A DNA stretch of 64,000 nt from Verticillium longisporum (Eukaryota > Ascomycota > Sordariomycetes > Glomerellales > Plectosphaerellaceae). Shown piece after piece: positions 12,203 to 24,300 of this stretch. Location: positions 2,356,001 to 2,420,000 of the forward strand of contig JAETXT010000011.1 in assembly GCA_019188255.1 (NCBI GenBank), written 5' to 3'. The notes beneath the pieces are model-generated. The model was not told where the DNA came from and made no database searches. It saw nothing but the letters and a program-made list of their open reading frames with translations. Made by a program: the position numbers and the translations under genes. The stretch's first letter is position 1. Every line of letters begins with the position of its first letter.

Positions 12203-12930
12203 TAGATGCTATATATGCAGCAGGGCGACAATGCAGCTGCAATTGAGGAGAAGGATTGGTGGTTCCGTTGGCTTATAAACCTGCCCTTCTCACTCGCTCA
12301 CTCGCTCACGCTTCTTTCTAATGGTCTGCTTGGTAGGCAGGTAGGTGCTTGCAATGGCAACAGCAACTCGTCAGTCGGGGCAGGCACAGGCTGGTTGGTG
12401 CCGCCTGGTTGGTGCTACCTAGTTGGTGCCTTCCCGGGCGGCATGCGCTAACAGCTCAGTCATCCTTATGCGATGGACGTCTCAGCACGGCGGACTTCCC
12501 TAGAAGAGGCTTATTAAGAGGCCCCTTTGCCCCTCTTTGGCCGCATCGAGCTGGAGTGTCTACTAATGGTGACGTAAACATAGTCCCGGCCCCAAGCTTC
12601 AGCACAACCACCACAGGCTCCACCGTCCGTCCACCTCACCACCGACTCACCAGTCGGCTTAGTGCAGGGATTTGGCTCACTGGATGCTGCAAACAGCAGT
12701 TCCATACAAATCTCTGGTCGCTTCACTTTGCTTCATAATTTTGTAGCATCGTGACAGTGAGACTAAAAAAAAATATCATGTTTGTTTGTCTTCATAAGCA
12801 TTCTATTGAGCCTCACTCTCTCACTCTCTTCCTGTGCATGTGTACGACTGTACTTGCTGTTGCCGTTGAATGACGAACCAGCGGTCTTGTACCGTGAACC
12901 TCAGCGATCCGTCCCTCCTACGTGCCTGTC
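12203..12930. other. Intergenic region between hydroquinone reductase and UBA1
   Basis: Upstream region of the reductase (minus) and downstream of UBA1 (minus). A TATAA-like box on the minus strand near 12271-12281 lies about 70 bp before the reductase start codon. No gene was recognised. Confidence 0.5.
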
Positions 12931-15900
12931 TTAATCCCTCCGCATTTTGATGTAAGGAACCTCAACGTCCTCCTCGTCCAGATCCTCCGCCACAATCTCG
13001 AAAATGACCTCCTTCTGATGCGCAGGAATCGGCTTCTTCGAGATGAGCTCTACGAGCTGGCTGAGCTTGAGCGGGTGGCGCTCCTTGAGCTTCGCCGGAG
13101 GGAAGAAGCTCGCGTACAGCAGGCTGACGCCCGAGCTCAGCATGGAAATGCTGAGACCCTGCTTCTCAAAGTGGTCCAGGAGCTCCTTCAACGTAATGTC
13201 GGCCACCTCGAACCTGTCCCAGATCTTGTCGAGCGTCACCTTTCCGTCGGGACCCTTGTAATCGACCTTGGGGCTCGCAATCGGTTCGCTGAAGCCGAAG
13301 AAGGGCAGCGCCAGGTTGATGAAGCCGTTCTTGTACTGCTCCAGGTCCTTCTTGCCGTCGAGCACCTTGTTGAGCTCCAGCACCCCGAGGCCTGTGACGT
13401 GTGCCGTCGTCGGCGCGATCACCGGGATGATCTTTCCCGCGATGTACTTGGTCTTGTGACGGTCTGCCTGCTCAATCTTGTAGTTGGCCGCACGCAGGTT
13501 GCTGCACGCCGTGATAAAGTCAATGTGGTGGTTCGTGTCATCATCCTTTTCAAACTCCACGGGCGTCAGCTGGAACCCTGCAAGCTCGCTGGGCGACGGC
13601 AGGCCCGAGATGATTTGCTGCAGCTCATCATTGTCGTCGAAAGAGCTGCCGGCTGCCTCGGCATTGGGGTCCGCATCAGAGTCGTTGGCCTGAATCTTGA
13701 CCCCTTCGGCAGGGGCAAAGTCGGGCACGATCACATTCTCCAGCTCGCGCAGGTAGATGTCCTTGTCGAGGCCGGGAGACTTGATGTTGTAGTTGAACGC
13801 GTGCAGGTTGGCCGCTGACACGATGAAGCCAAAGTGCATGGGGTCACTGGCATCAAACTTGAGCGCATCAGGCGCACGCTTCGGCCCAGACCAGAATGGG
13901 GTGCCGCTTGACGTCTCCGAGTCCTTAGGAAAGTTGTGGAGAAGCTGCTGAATCTTGTTGTTGAACTCCCGCTCGAACAGTAGGCGGGCCCACGCAATGC
14001 AGTCCTCGAAGGTGCGGGGACGGTCGGTAGTCAGGTAGTCACGCAGAGTCTCCAGGGTCATCTTCTGGTTACCACCCTGCTTGAGCATGCTATCGATGTA
14101 GCCCGGCTGGGTGAGATACAGGTTGACTGTCGATGGGGAAGCGATGAAGAGGCTCTCGAACATGTACTCCTTGGCCCATGCAATTGTGTGGTCGATCTTG
14201 TTGGGGAAGCTGCGTACCGTGCACATGGGGAACTCCTTCTCAGGGGGTCCTGTGAGGACGAGTACGACTCGGTCAGGTGAGGCAGAACCACTTGGGTGTT
14301 GCCCTTGGTACCCAGAGTACCGCTCTCAAGGAGAGGCTTGCGGAAGAAGACGCAGCGACGGTCGACGTAGGTCCTGGCCTCGACGTTGTCCAGAGCGTTT
14401 GTCACGCCATCGAGGTCCTGCCAGAAAGTCTCATTGAACGTCTCCTCAGTCTCGGGGCTAACACGGTCCTTGAGCGACTGGATGTGTCCAACGAGGTCCG
14501 GGTTCATGGCCTGAGCAGCAGCCGCGGCGCAGTCGCTCTTCATTTTGCCCACATCAGGCGCACGGAAGAGGAATTGGCGGTTGAGGTTGCTCTTCTCGAT
14601 CGAATCCATGTCTGTGACAATGATCTTACCCTTAGGACCAGTTCCGAGGCCAATCATAGCCCAGTTCTTCAACATCTCGCAACCAATGGCACCGGCGCCA
14701 ACAAGGAACTGCTTTACATTCGACAGCTTCTCCTGGTACTCCCTACCGAACACGACGACTTGGCCGTCATATCTCGAACCGAGGGGCTTGCAGAGCTCGG
14801 CCGAACGAGCAGAGCTGGAAGGAAGTGACTCGAGGGAGTCAAAGTACATCCACTGGCTGACGGGTTGGAACTTTCCGGACACGGCCTTCAGGATTTCCTG
14901 CGCAGCGATGCCACCAAAGAAGGCAGCCATGGGGTTCAGATCACCCAGTGCCTGGTAGCTGAGCTCCTTGATCACCTTCTCGTCGAACTGTACCTCAAGG
15001 CCCTGGGCCTTGGCAAACGCCTCGGCGGAGCGGAGGATCACAGTGGCATCCTCGTCATCCATGGGCCGGGGAAACGGCCCTGGCTTTCGGCAAAGGCATG
15101 CAGGGCCTGGAACGCGAGGTGCAGTTGCTGCGGACGGTCGAACTTGGCGAAGTCGGAGATGACAAACTCTGGGTCCGCCAGAGCAGGAGTGAAGCTTTTG
15201 AAGTCGATGATCTTGGGCATCTTGACCTGCTGGTAAAGGCCTCCCCGCCTGTACTGGCCCAGGCCTGTGACATCACCGACGGAGAAGGTGTATGGTCCTT
15301 TGACAGTGATCTTGCGGGGCGCGCAGCCGTTAAGGCCCTCCATGCCCTCCACCTCCGTGAAAGTCACATAGTCACCGTCTTCGAGGCCGTGACGTGTCTC
15401 ATCGAGCGCAGATACAAGGCCCTCCTCGTCGATACCAGCAATAATGCCGGAAAGGGGGTCTCGCCAGTCGGGTCAATGACGGTGAACTTTTCGCCAAAAT
15501 CACAGAAGATGGAGCCAAAAAGACCAAAAGTGTCGGCGGCAACCACGTAGATTCCCTTGGAGTGGCAGTAGTCACCAATAATGCCCTGGAGCTTCAGGGG
15601 TAGGCTCGTCAGGACAACAACCTGGTACTTGTCGAACTGAGAGAGGTTTTCCGCCAGCCCCTCTGACTCGTGGATGTGGACAGGCGTGTAGACGTTGAGC
15701 TCGGCGACGCGAGGAGCGGTGACCTCATCTCTGGGCTTGCCGACGTCATCTGGGCGGAGGAAGAACTGGGAGGAAAGGTCGGGAAGGGCAACTCGGCCGG
15801 GATCGTAAAGGCTCAGACTCTTTACACCAGCCAGCGCGATGTTCTTGGCGATCTCGACACCCGGGCCCTTGAGACCGATAATGAGGACGTTGGAGGCGCC

Positions 15901-16265
15901 CATGCGCTTCATGGCCTCATGGCCTAGCACGTAGAGCTGTCGGCTGTACAGAGACTCGTCGATCTCGGTGTTGCCGACTACAGCAGAGTCAACCTGCATT
16001 CTGGTGACGAGGTCAACCTCGGGAAGCTTCTGGTCCTGGAAGCAACGCAGGTCAGCACATGATGGGATCACTGGTGGTCGGCCATCCCGACAGGACCAGA
16101 CAACTGGGTATACGAGCGTGATTGACGTACAGCCATGGTTTTCTTGTGGGTTGGAGACTCCCCGCTGGAGAGTTTGCGCTTCCCCAGCTTGGCGATGGTA
16201 AATGGGGAGAGGAGATTGTTTGGGATTGACGTTATGGCGTGAGGGATGGGAGCCCAGTTGGACAC
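12931..16265 (-). CDS. UBA1: Ubiquitin-activating enzyme E1, conserved frame broken by three one-base deletions
   Basis: Adenylates ubiquitin and loads it on a catalytic Cys before passing it to E2 enzymes; normally essential. Exon 1 ends at 16131, a 95-bp intron (16036-16130, donor GTACGT) follows, and exon 2 is 16035-12931. In order: inactive adenylation half ([20 protein letters not shown]), active half ([38 protein letters not shown]), catalytic [10 protein letters not shown] and the ubiquitin-fold end [13 protein letters not shown]. Homology jumps frame three times: at the G5 run 15454-15458, the G4 run 15068-15071 and the G5 run 14243-14247. Each needs one extra C on the coding strand; the last lies a few codons before the catalytic Cys. 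With these supplied the length is 1037 aa from ATG 16136, or 1080 aa from ATG 16265. The longer form carries a basic [14 protein letters not shown] stretch like a nuclear signal. Consensus errors are far more likely than loss of an essential gene. A GPG replaces the usual GLG in the first nucleotide-fold motif. Confidence 0.9.
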
Positions 16266-17624
16266 GCCTGGGACAGCTCAAACCCCACTACTTGCGTGGC
16301 AGGGAGAGGTTTCGTGGGCGGCGTTGCTGTTCAAAAGTCGTGAATCGCTTGTTCAAGGTAAAGTCGTTGTATATAGATTGCGCCGGGCAGGATCTGATAA
16401 GGAAGGGTGACGGGTCGAGATGGACCGGAGGTGAGGTTCTCAGCAGTATGAACAGGGCTGACAAGACGGCGGTATTGGTGGAGGGGCATCTACAGGCGGG
16501 GGATTGAGGAGAGCCGACGTAGCTGTTGGCCAGGTTTCTAAGCAGGCAGCGAGTCCCGGGGCTGCCAGTGGGGCGGAAGGCACCAGACGTCTGTTACTAA
16601 GGTATGTAAGCGAAACCCATGGAGACTGCTGAGCCTCATTCGACAGCTGGCGCCACATATTAGTGGGTCGGTTGCGTCAGGCCTGTCTGACGATTAAAGT
16701 CTACGGCCATCAGGATCTCTGGGTGATGATGAAAAGAGTGCTTCGATGGATTCCGCGGCAATCTAGGCGCTGTATAAAGTTGCACATGACATTGTTTGTG
16801 ATTTGAAATCGGGGGTTTGGTATCCCGATTTGGTTGAGCATGCATTTGCCGTGCCTAGGGTGCGTCTGCCATCCACAACCACAATGATATTTGGGGATAG
16901 ACGACTGTAAGACCGTTGATCGTCACGAAAGCGGCAAGTAAAGCCAAGCAATCTGCATTTCGTACAAAATCATTATTTTCCTTGGCTGGAAAACTGCGAA
17001 TATATATCTACTTTTTTTTTGTCACGGTTCAGGCTATTCAGCACCGAGTAGCTGAGCGGCGAACATCCTCCATGACGCGCTTGACTTGGACGATGAGATG
17101 GTAGTTGTATCTATGCGAGTGTTCATGCCACACTTGGGACGAGATTCTTCAAATCCCAAGTGCCAAAGACATGATCGAGTTGTGGGTATGGAATACGATA
17201 CTTCGAGGCAGGTAACCCTGGAGGCAGAGGCTGCGAATTATCCAGTTGGAACATATCTGAGAACATAAATCCGACGGCGTAAATAGACACTTGGATGAAT
17301 GGATTGAGATGAGGCACCCGGATACATTAAACATAAGATAACTCCTGCCATGTGCTTTCTTAACTTTCATTTCACGTTTTGTCATAGCCGTGACAACGCT
17401 TGGCCAGTTAATAACATGATCAATATAACGACAGCCCCGGGCTCTGCGGCATCCAAAGCGGCGTATGAACATCACCGTCAGTCACCACCACATATCCGAG
17501 GTAGGCCTTTTTGCTTCAATCAGTGGTATTGGCACACTACTAAGATATCACGCGCATCGTGCGGTTTCTAGACCAGCTGACGACGAATCCGTGTAACCGT
17601 CCGCGCACCATCTCCACGTCTGAT
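16266..17624. other. Intergenic region between UBA1 and FKBP
   Basis: Holds the UBA1 upstream region and the FKBP 3' region. AT-richer than its surroundings near 16960-17020. No gene, RNA or repeat was recognised. Confidence 0.5.
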
Positions 17625-18390
17625 TTACTGGACCTTCTTCAGCTCGACATCGCTGTAGACCACCAGTTAGCATCGTGCCACCGCCGCCACACAGAGCGGG
17701 CAAGTAACCCAGGACGGCAAACTTACAAGATGAGATCGGCGTTGGGGGGATGTGGCCGGTGAAGCCGCTGAGATGAACGCGTCAGTCGAGTTGCAGCTGA
17801 AAGCTGAGGCAAGGGGCTTGCAACAGAAGCAGGGAAAGGCATACCGGGCACCGTAGCCAAAGTCACTGGAGATGTCGAGGGTGGCCTTCTCGCCGACCTT
17901 CATCTGGGTGACACCCTCGTCCCAGCCACGAATGACTTGACCGACACCGATCTTGACGACGAAGTCGCCGCGGCCGACGGAAGAGTCGAACCTGGAACAG
18001 AGAGAAAAGACCCGGTCAGCAACCAATGGTTCGCAAACCGCACTCAGGCGCAAAGGGGGTGACGCAATCGAGAAGATAGGACGCGGGAACGTACTTCTTG
18101 CCCTTGTTGTCGGGCTGCGAAGTGTCCTTCAGGAAGCCGGTGTACTCAATGGTGACAGTCTGGCCCTTGGTGGGGGTGGCGCCAGTGCCGGGCTGGTGGG
18201 TGATAACGTTGACGCCCATCTTGGATGCTGATGTCTGGAAGGTTCTGCGGTCAGCAGGAGGGAATTGCAGCCTCGGACCCCGCAGCCGGGCAACCGAGGC
18301 CAGAAGGGCGGAGGGGGTCGTGGCATGCCTGTGATGGTCAATTGGGTTGGTTTTTGTGGTGTTTTGTGAGGAGGTGGAAGATTCAGACAA
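17625..18390 (-). CDS. FKBP12-type peptidyl-prolyl isomerase, possible mitochondrial/cytosolic dual form; one-base deletion in exon 3
   Basis: Catalyses proline cis-trans isomerisation and is the FK506/rapamycin-binding protein family. Exons for the short form are 18219-18095, 17991-17845, 17767-17727 and 17652-17625, with introns of 103, 77 and 74 bp. The core carries [54 protein letters not shown] and FGYGAR, and ends DVELKKVQ. Exon 3 should read [14 protein letters not shown], but the G6 run at 17744-17749 is one base short, shifting the frame. With that base the core is 113 aa, the normal FKBP12 size. The frame is open upstream to ATG 18390, adding 57 residues with Arg-rich, acid-poor sequence ending [10 protein letters not shown] just before the usual MGV start, which looks like a mitochondrial presequence. 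Starts at 18390 and 18219 could therefore give two locations. Confidence 0.88.
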
Positions 18391-21300
18391 GGCCGGTCGG
18401 AAGATGAAGGGAAGGGGCGGCAGGCAGGGTATTTAGGGACCACGGCGGATCTGGGTACGCTCGGGAAGATCTTTGTGCTTCCACTGGGCGTGCCCCGTAT
18501 GTGTGCCTGTCCTGACGACGTGCGACAGCCCTGTCCGCTGTCCCGTCTCCTGCCTCGCCAGCTCCAGCTGCCGCCTCGAAGCAAGTTCCCCTCCACCCCT
18601 CGTCCAGGCACGACATAGGTCCCGCCGAGACCCTATGACGATAAAGTCGCCTGCTAACAGTTTCTGCCCCGCGCTGCCCCTCCCAACCCCTCTTTCGCAC
18701 CACCACGATTGGGTGACCAGGTACTTCCGGGTCACCTTCTGCGACCTCGTCACAGAAAACCTGCAATGACGGTACTTGTCGGGACCTTCCACCGCCAAAA
18801 GCCCTCTGCACTCTGCGCAGCAAACGTGCCCGCTTGTTAGCGATCTACTTCAAAACCTCGCATTGCCTGCCCCCACCACACAGGGAAGCTCTGCCACGAC
18901 AAGCTCCCGATCGCGCGGGACGCGGCGGCAGCGGAACTGTGACAATTCCCATCGACAATGTCGCAACCACGCCGTCATGGTAGTCGCCCGCCAATGAGTT
19001 TGATGGGAGAAGGCAGTCTCGAGAGTGGTTTGATACTATTCATTGCTCACCTTCGTCTTGATGCTAACAACCCAGAGCTTACCTTTCAACATGTCTGTGG
19101 TGCGCCATGCGCCGAGTCAGCCAGCTACTGCCCGCTCCATGATGGCCGCCAAAACGCGGAGCACGCACCCGGAGATGATCGGTCGTCGAGATGTGACAGC
19201 GGAAGCTGCGGGCGGCATGATCACCGAAACCTGTCGGATCACCACCAGCCGGATTGACGACTATGATCCTTCAATTTACAGGCTGCGCTCTCCGGTGTAC
19301 CAGTTGAACGCTTTCTTCATCAACCCACAGTCCTCTCGACACTACTTTTCCCGCTGGAATATCACCCTGATGCGAGCATCCTCCATCCATCACAAACCGC
19401 GGCAGGTTCTAGGACGCGAATTGACAATATTAACATATACTGGTACTGCCAACCCAGGACCTGTCATTAACCCTAGGGGATTGGGCACCTTGTCGCGCCA
19501 GAGAAATCTATCATCGTCACTTTCCAGTGTTTGCTGATTGCAGGCACCAGCGCCCGTGGTTGGAAGCCTCTTCGTCGAGGACGGAGACACAAGACATTTC
19601 AATACTGTAGTGACCCTCGTTGGTGCACCTGTTGTTTTTCGGGCTCGCGAGAACACAGGCGCCACAACGTAGGACGAGTCAGCCGGCAAGGTTGGCTGGC
19701 AAGCGAATGCAGTAGTTAGTTGGCTGGTCGTCAGCAGATCACCCACCAAAGGTCATCGGCAGCGTGCAGGACTTGATGAGGTTGGTAAGCCTCCTCGTCA
19801 CATCCTGCTGTTCCAGTCATTCTGTGATCTAGCCGCAGCAACAGTTGGTATTTCTGTGGCCGCTGCAGGCTGGTGGCCACGGTCACCACAGACGCCGACC
19901 AAGTCTTGACATGGCACGGAGAGGCTCTCGCCTGGTTCGGGTCGAGTCAACTTCGCTCGCACATCATCTGACAAACGCGACGTCTGCTGCATCGAACGAC
20001 TCTCTCCCAGCTTGGTGGATGCAAACTATTGTCCACACATGTCTTAAGGCCATGTATTCGGCAACATGAGCAACCTGCCTGCCTGACAGTATTGTTCCCC
20101 AATGTAATCCTAAACAGTCAGAAAACAGGCAGAAGCAATATAAAGCGGGCTGTCTTGCGTTCACCTCGGCAACAAACACCGGCAACGGTTGTGAAAGTCG
20201 AGCAAGCGATGATCATTAACGCCCAGGCCGAACTTCGGATGGCATACGTTGACCAGGGACGCCAGTGCCTGCGGCAGAGTATTGTGCACGAGTCGCGATG
20301 TGGTGTCAGTCGTGTTTGATGCGATATTTCCCGATTCCAAAGTGAAAGTTGCTCATCTCAAATCAGCCCCGAGACTCCAGCCAGGGAGGGAGATATCTCA
20401 ACTGGCCCCTACATTGTCGTGACAACCGAGAGTCTGGATCACACCAGATCCTGCAGGATTGGGCATCACCAGATGCCGAAGTGGAAGGGAGCGAACAGCC
20501 GACAAAGATGCGCCTCCTCTCTTCGCCCTGACGCAGACAGCCGCGAGAGATTATTGCCCAACGAGAGAGAGGTACGACGTGACCGGAGAGACAACCCAAG
20601 CCCGGAAAACCTGCTGTACGACCTCCGACAATCATCTCGCCCGCTAAGGGGCAACAGCAAGCGAGTATACCATCTGAGTCTCTTTGTCGAAAGTTAAATC
20701 AACTCGGTTGAGCAAACTATCGCTCATCGGTGCCATCCGCGATGGGGTGTCCGGCAACAGCAAAGCCGGCTCTGACTTTCCAATACACATATTCAAAGAA
20801 TGGGAACAATTACATGACAGGGGAACAGAGCCGGCCAGGGCACTACGAGAACATGCATGGTAACCCCACGGTGCTATTCGTCCAAAGCGTTTGGCAAATC
20901 GTCTGTTGCCAGCCGTCGTCTGGTCTTGGGGTCGGAAATCGGCGTTGCTGAAACAGAACGTCTCCAATCGCAAAGGCCAGAATGGTCGCCGTGCCGATAT
21001 TTTTGTGCCATCTGATTATGGTAACCTTTCCCGTGAACGCGACGGGCTCCTTCGAGTTTCAGGATGGCCTCCGCTTCTCAATAGGCCTCCGGTGCATGTC
21101 GGATGGGACGCACTTGAACAAAAGCAAACTGAGCTTATTGCCTAGGCTGTCCAGGCGAGGCATGGTCGGGGAAAAAGGCTAGATGCCAGATTGAACCGAG
21201 CCTTTCCACTACACTTGTAGGGGAGGGGTGTTGACCCTGGAATACGGGGCCGAGTTTCAGTTTGATCGAGACGAGGGCGCTCTCGGCCCAGGTTCGTCGA

Positions 21301-24300
21301 GACGCTGGGCTCCTATTGCGTCACTTCCATGCCGACACGGAAAGGCTCTTTGGTTCACCTTTCCGTAGTTACGAGTGTTTGGTGTTACGGCAGAACTGGC
21401 AAGACATGAGGGGACCAACACAGCCATCGGGGAGAATGGCCCCAGTCAGGCGAAGGATGCTGCGCCACGAATCCCGCGTTCCGCAGAATGTGAATGACGC
21501 CGTGTTGCGGAAAACGTTGGCGATGGCCGGGCGCCTTCTTCTTTGTTATGTGCAAGCGTGAGACACAAGACACGCGGAACGGTAGGATGCTGTTGTGCGG
21601 CGTTCGAGTTCCCAGCAGCCTGGCAAGACATGCATCGCGGACAGGAGGCGCTCCTATCGTAGCAGAAGCGATGGCTACCTAGCGAAGAGGCTGTTCTGAT
21701 TATCCGGATAGTGCCACTGGTGGCAGCTTCGAGATTCCATCCAGATTCATGCACAGTAACGGCACGGGAACGAGATGCCAATAAAGCATACTTCGAACCT
21801 ACACGGACTGGCCCCGCTTTACGTTTGGAATGCCAACGGCTTTTGCCTCCCCTTTAATTGATTAGTCCAGGGGTCCTCATTGAACATCGTTGCTGTTCGC
21901 CGTGTAACTGAGTTGGACCTAGATTCATGGCAGTTCGGCGAAGCAGAGTGGCGTTCCGAATAAGGTACTGTTATCGTTCAGTAGAAGGCACACTAGCTGC
22001 GTCAGCGCATTGGGGAGGCTCAAACCTTCTTGCACCCATGCACAGGAAACGGCAGTACTGTACAGTAGGTACCTAAGTAACTTTGCTAATGTAGCTAGCG
22101 AAGAGTGGTGCCTGGCAGCGACTCCCCAGATTATGGGTCAACGCGTGCATAGTACCTGAAAAAGCGTGAAAGCCTGTCTTGGAAGCCATGACGCGACACG
22201 GACGTACCATGTAGGAATGATCTCGGTAGTCTCATCGGAGGGATCCGGTGGTCCATCAGCTCAGCGAGTCAGAATGCGGTGCCTGGGCATAGACCCAATA
22301 TTTTCCGTGTCAAGCAATAAGATTCATCTCGAAGCCTTTGCTTGTATTTCTTTGTTTTTCGCGCTCGTGCTGACACGCGGATCCAGATGGCGCGCAACAA
22401 TCAGGGAGACACGCTGATCCAATAGTCTTCTGCTGGGCCTAGAACCTGTGCTGGAGGTTGATCACCTCTGCATCCTGGGGTCGACTCCGCGGGCCCATTT
22501 CCTTTGTGGGTATGCGACACCTTTTGTGGTACATCGTGGTGATGACGAGTCGCAAGGGATTGAAGAGGCAAGTTGGCTGTCCTGATCGCTCGCTCCCTTC
22601 CTTTCAATTGAATATGCCCCGATTTCATCAGAAGAGCAGGTTTGCCAGAGATGGGATGATCAACTCAATGCATTGTCCGTAGCGGCCGTTGTGCTTGCTT
22701 TGTGCAGGCCGGCTCTCAGCTGTACATGTACAAGTAGTGTACCAGACAGAACAGCACAGTAAGGTACCTAAGGTACTATGTAGGTACCTATCTGGGGCAA
22801 AGGCAGGGCAGCATAGAATGGTGGCTTGATTGAATTAAAGGCCCAAGCAGCGGCGCCCAGGGTCCCGCTGGTGGGCTTTCCGAGACAAGCTAGAGCTGCA
22901 ATTACATGTAGACGCAGGCACTCTCATTCGTCAAATGTTCCCCTCTATCGGCGCCGGCGCATGGGGGGAGACATTAGAACAGGGGTAAACCGCGCGAGGA
23001 TGCAAGGATCTCACGGGCAACCACCTGGCCAGACGGGAAGACCTGACCAGGTGGCAAGTACCAGACGCGTACAGTACTCGAGCCTTTTTGACGGATTTGC
23101 GTTGTTTGGGTGCAAGTGCACATCTTTGGTCCGTTGAAGTGATGCCTCGCATGACCACACCACCAATATCCACACCAGGACGTTGCTGTTCCTTCTTCGC
23201 TGCAGTGGAAGGTGAAGGACCGAAGAGATCGACGTACTCTGCAGCGACATGTAGTCCGTGTCTGTAGCGGATGACCATATATGTGCGCAGGAGTTTCCTC
23301 ACGCTTCGGGATCCGCTGAGCAGCAAAGAACGTGCCCGTTTGGGCGCCGAGTCAATGTATTCCAGTGGCACCGCCTGCCAGCAATAACACATGTGGCCCC
23401 CCTCCTCCCCAAAACTGTACAGCGAAGGGATCGTCGTGTCTTTTCATGGCCGGGACCCTCGCACGTGGATGTAAATCTGTGTGTCATGGGCTGCGACCGT
23501 CTAGAACGGGAACATGGACGACGAACGCCGCGGTCAGTGCAATACATGTACATGAGCGGTACGAGCCAGGATCGGGCAAGTTGACCAGGGGAGCGGAGGA
23601 CGGCAGTCCACATGGCCAATGGGCACTTGTCCGTGTCCCACTTACTCCGCCCGCAAAACACAAGTTGGCCAGCCAGATTGGAGGGCGGCAGGGAGTCCCT
23701 GGGAGAAAGCTTGACCAGCCGGACCTCAAGGTACGAACGGGGTGACTTGCCTGGGCTCGCTTGTTCCTAGCTTCGTGTCAGGTAGTTGAACGGTGACAGT
23801 CGGGTACTGCTAGGAATACAGTGAGACCGGGCTTGATGGCAGCCCCAACCGCCACTTGTGCAAACCAGCATGGTGAACTGGGGCCTGTCGTTTCCCTCAC
23901 GTTGTCCACCGCCGCCGCCACAGTCATGGTACCATGTATATATTCAGTATGTCAGTAGCAGGTGTCCTTGCACCGTCGCCAGGTCTCAGCCAGGCCCCAA
24001 GATGGTTCGTTTCGCCGTTAGCTGCTTGTTGGCGCAGTTCAGTTAGTATCTGAGATCGATGGAGGCAGCCCCAGAGGACGGCAAACAACACCTCGCATGC
24101 TGTTTCGGGGGACTATCGAGGGGAGCCTACTCCACCCATCCTTTGTTGCCCATACTCAAATGTTGCTCGCACAAGGGAGGCCAGAAGTATGGCGCTGAAA
24201 AGGGCGACGGTCTTTTGCTTTGTTTACGACGAGCACTTTTCGATAGTACTTTACTCGCAGGCATTGATCGTACCGGGGTAGCCTCAACGTCCGCGTTGCA

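Noticed and set aside
12922..13818. 298-codon plus-strand frame antisense to UBA1
   Set aside because: Shadow of the UBA1 C-terminal coding region; the Leu/Arg/Val-rich composition is typical of antisense reading.
15364..15480. Introns explaining the UBA1 frame changes
   Set aside because: Homology is continuous at base resolution on both sides of each change, with no room for even a minimal intron.
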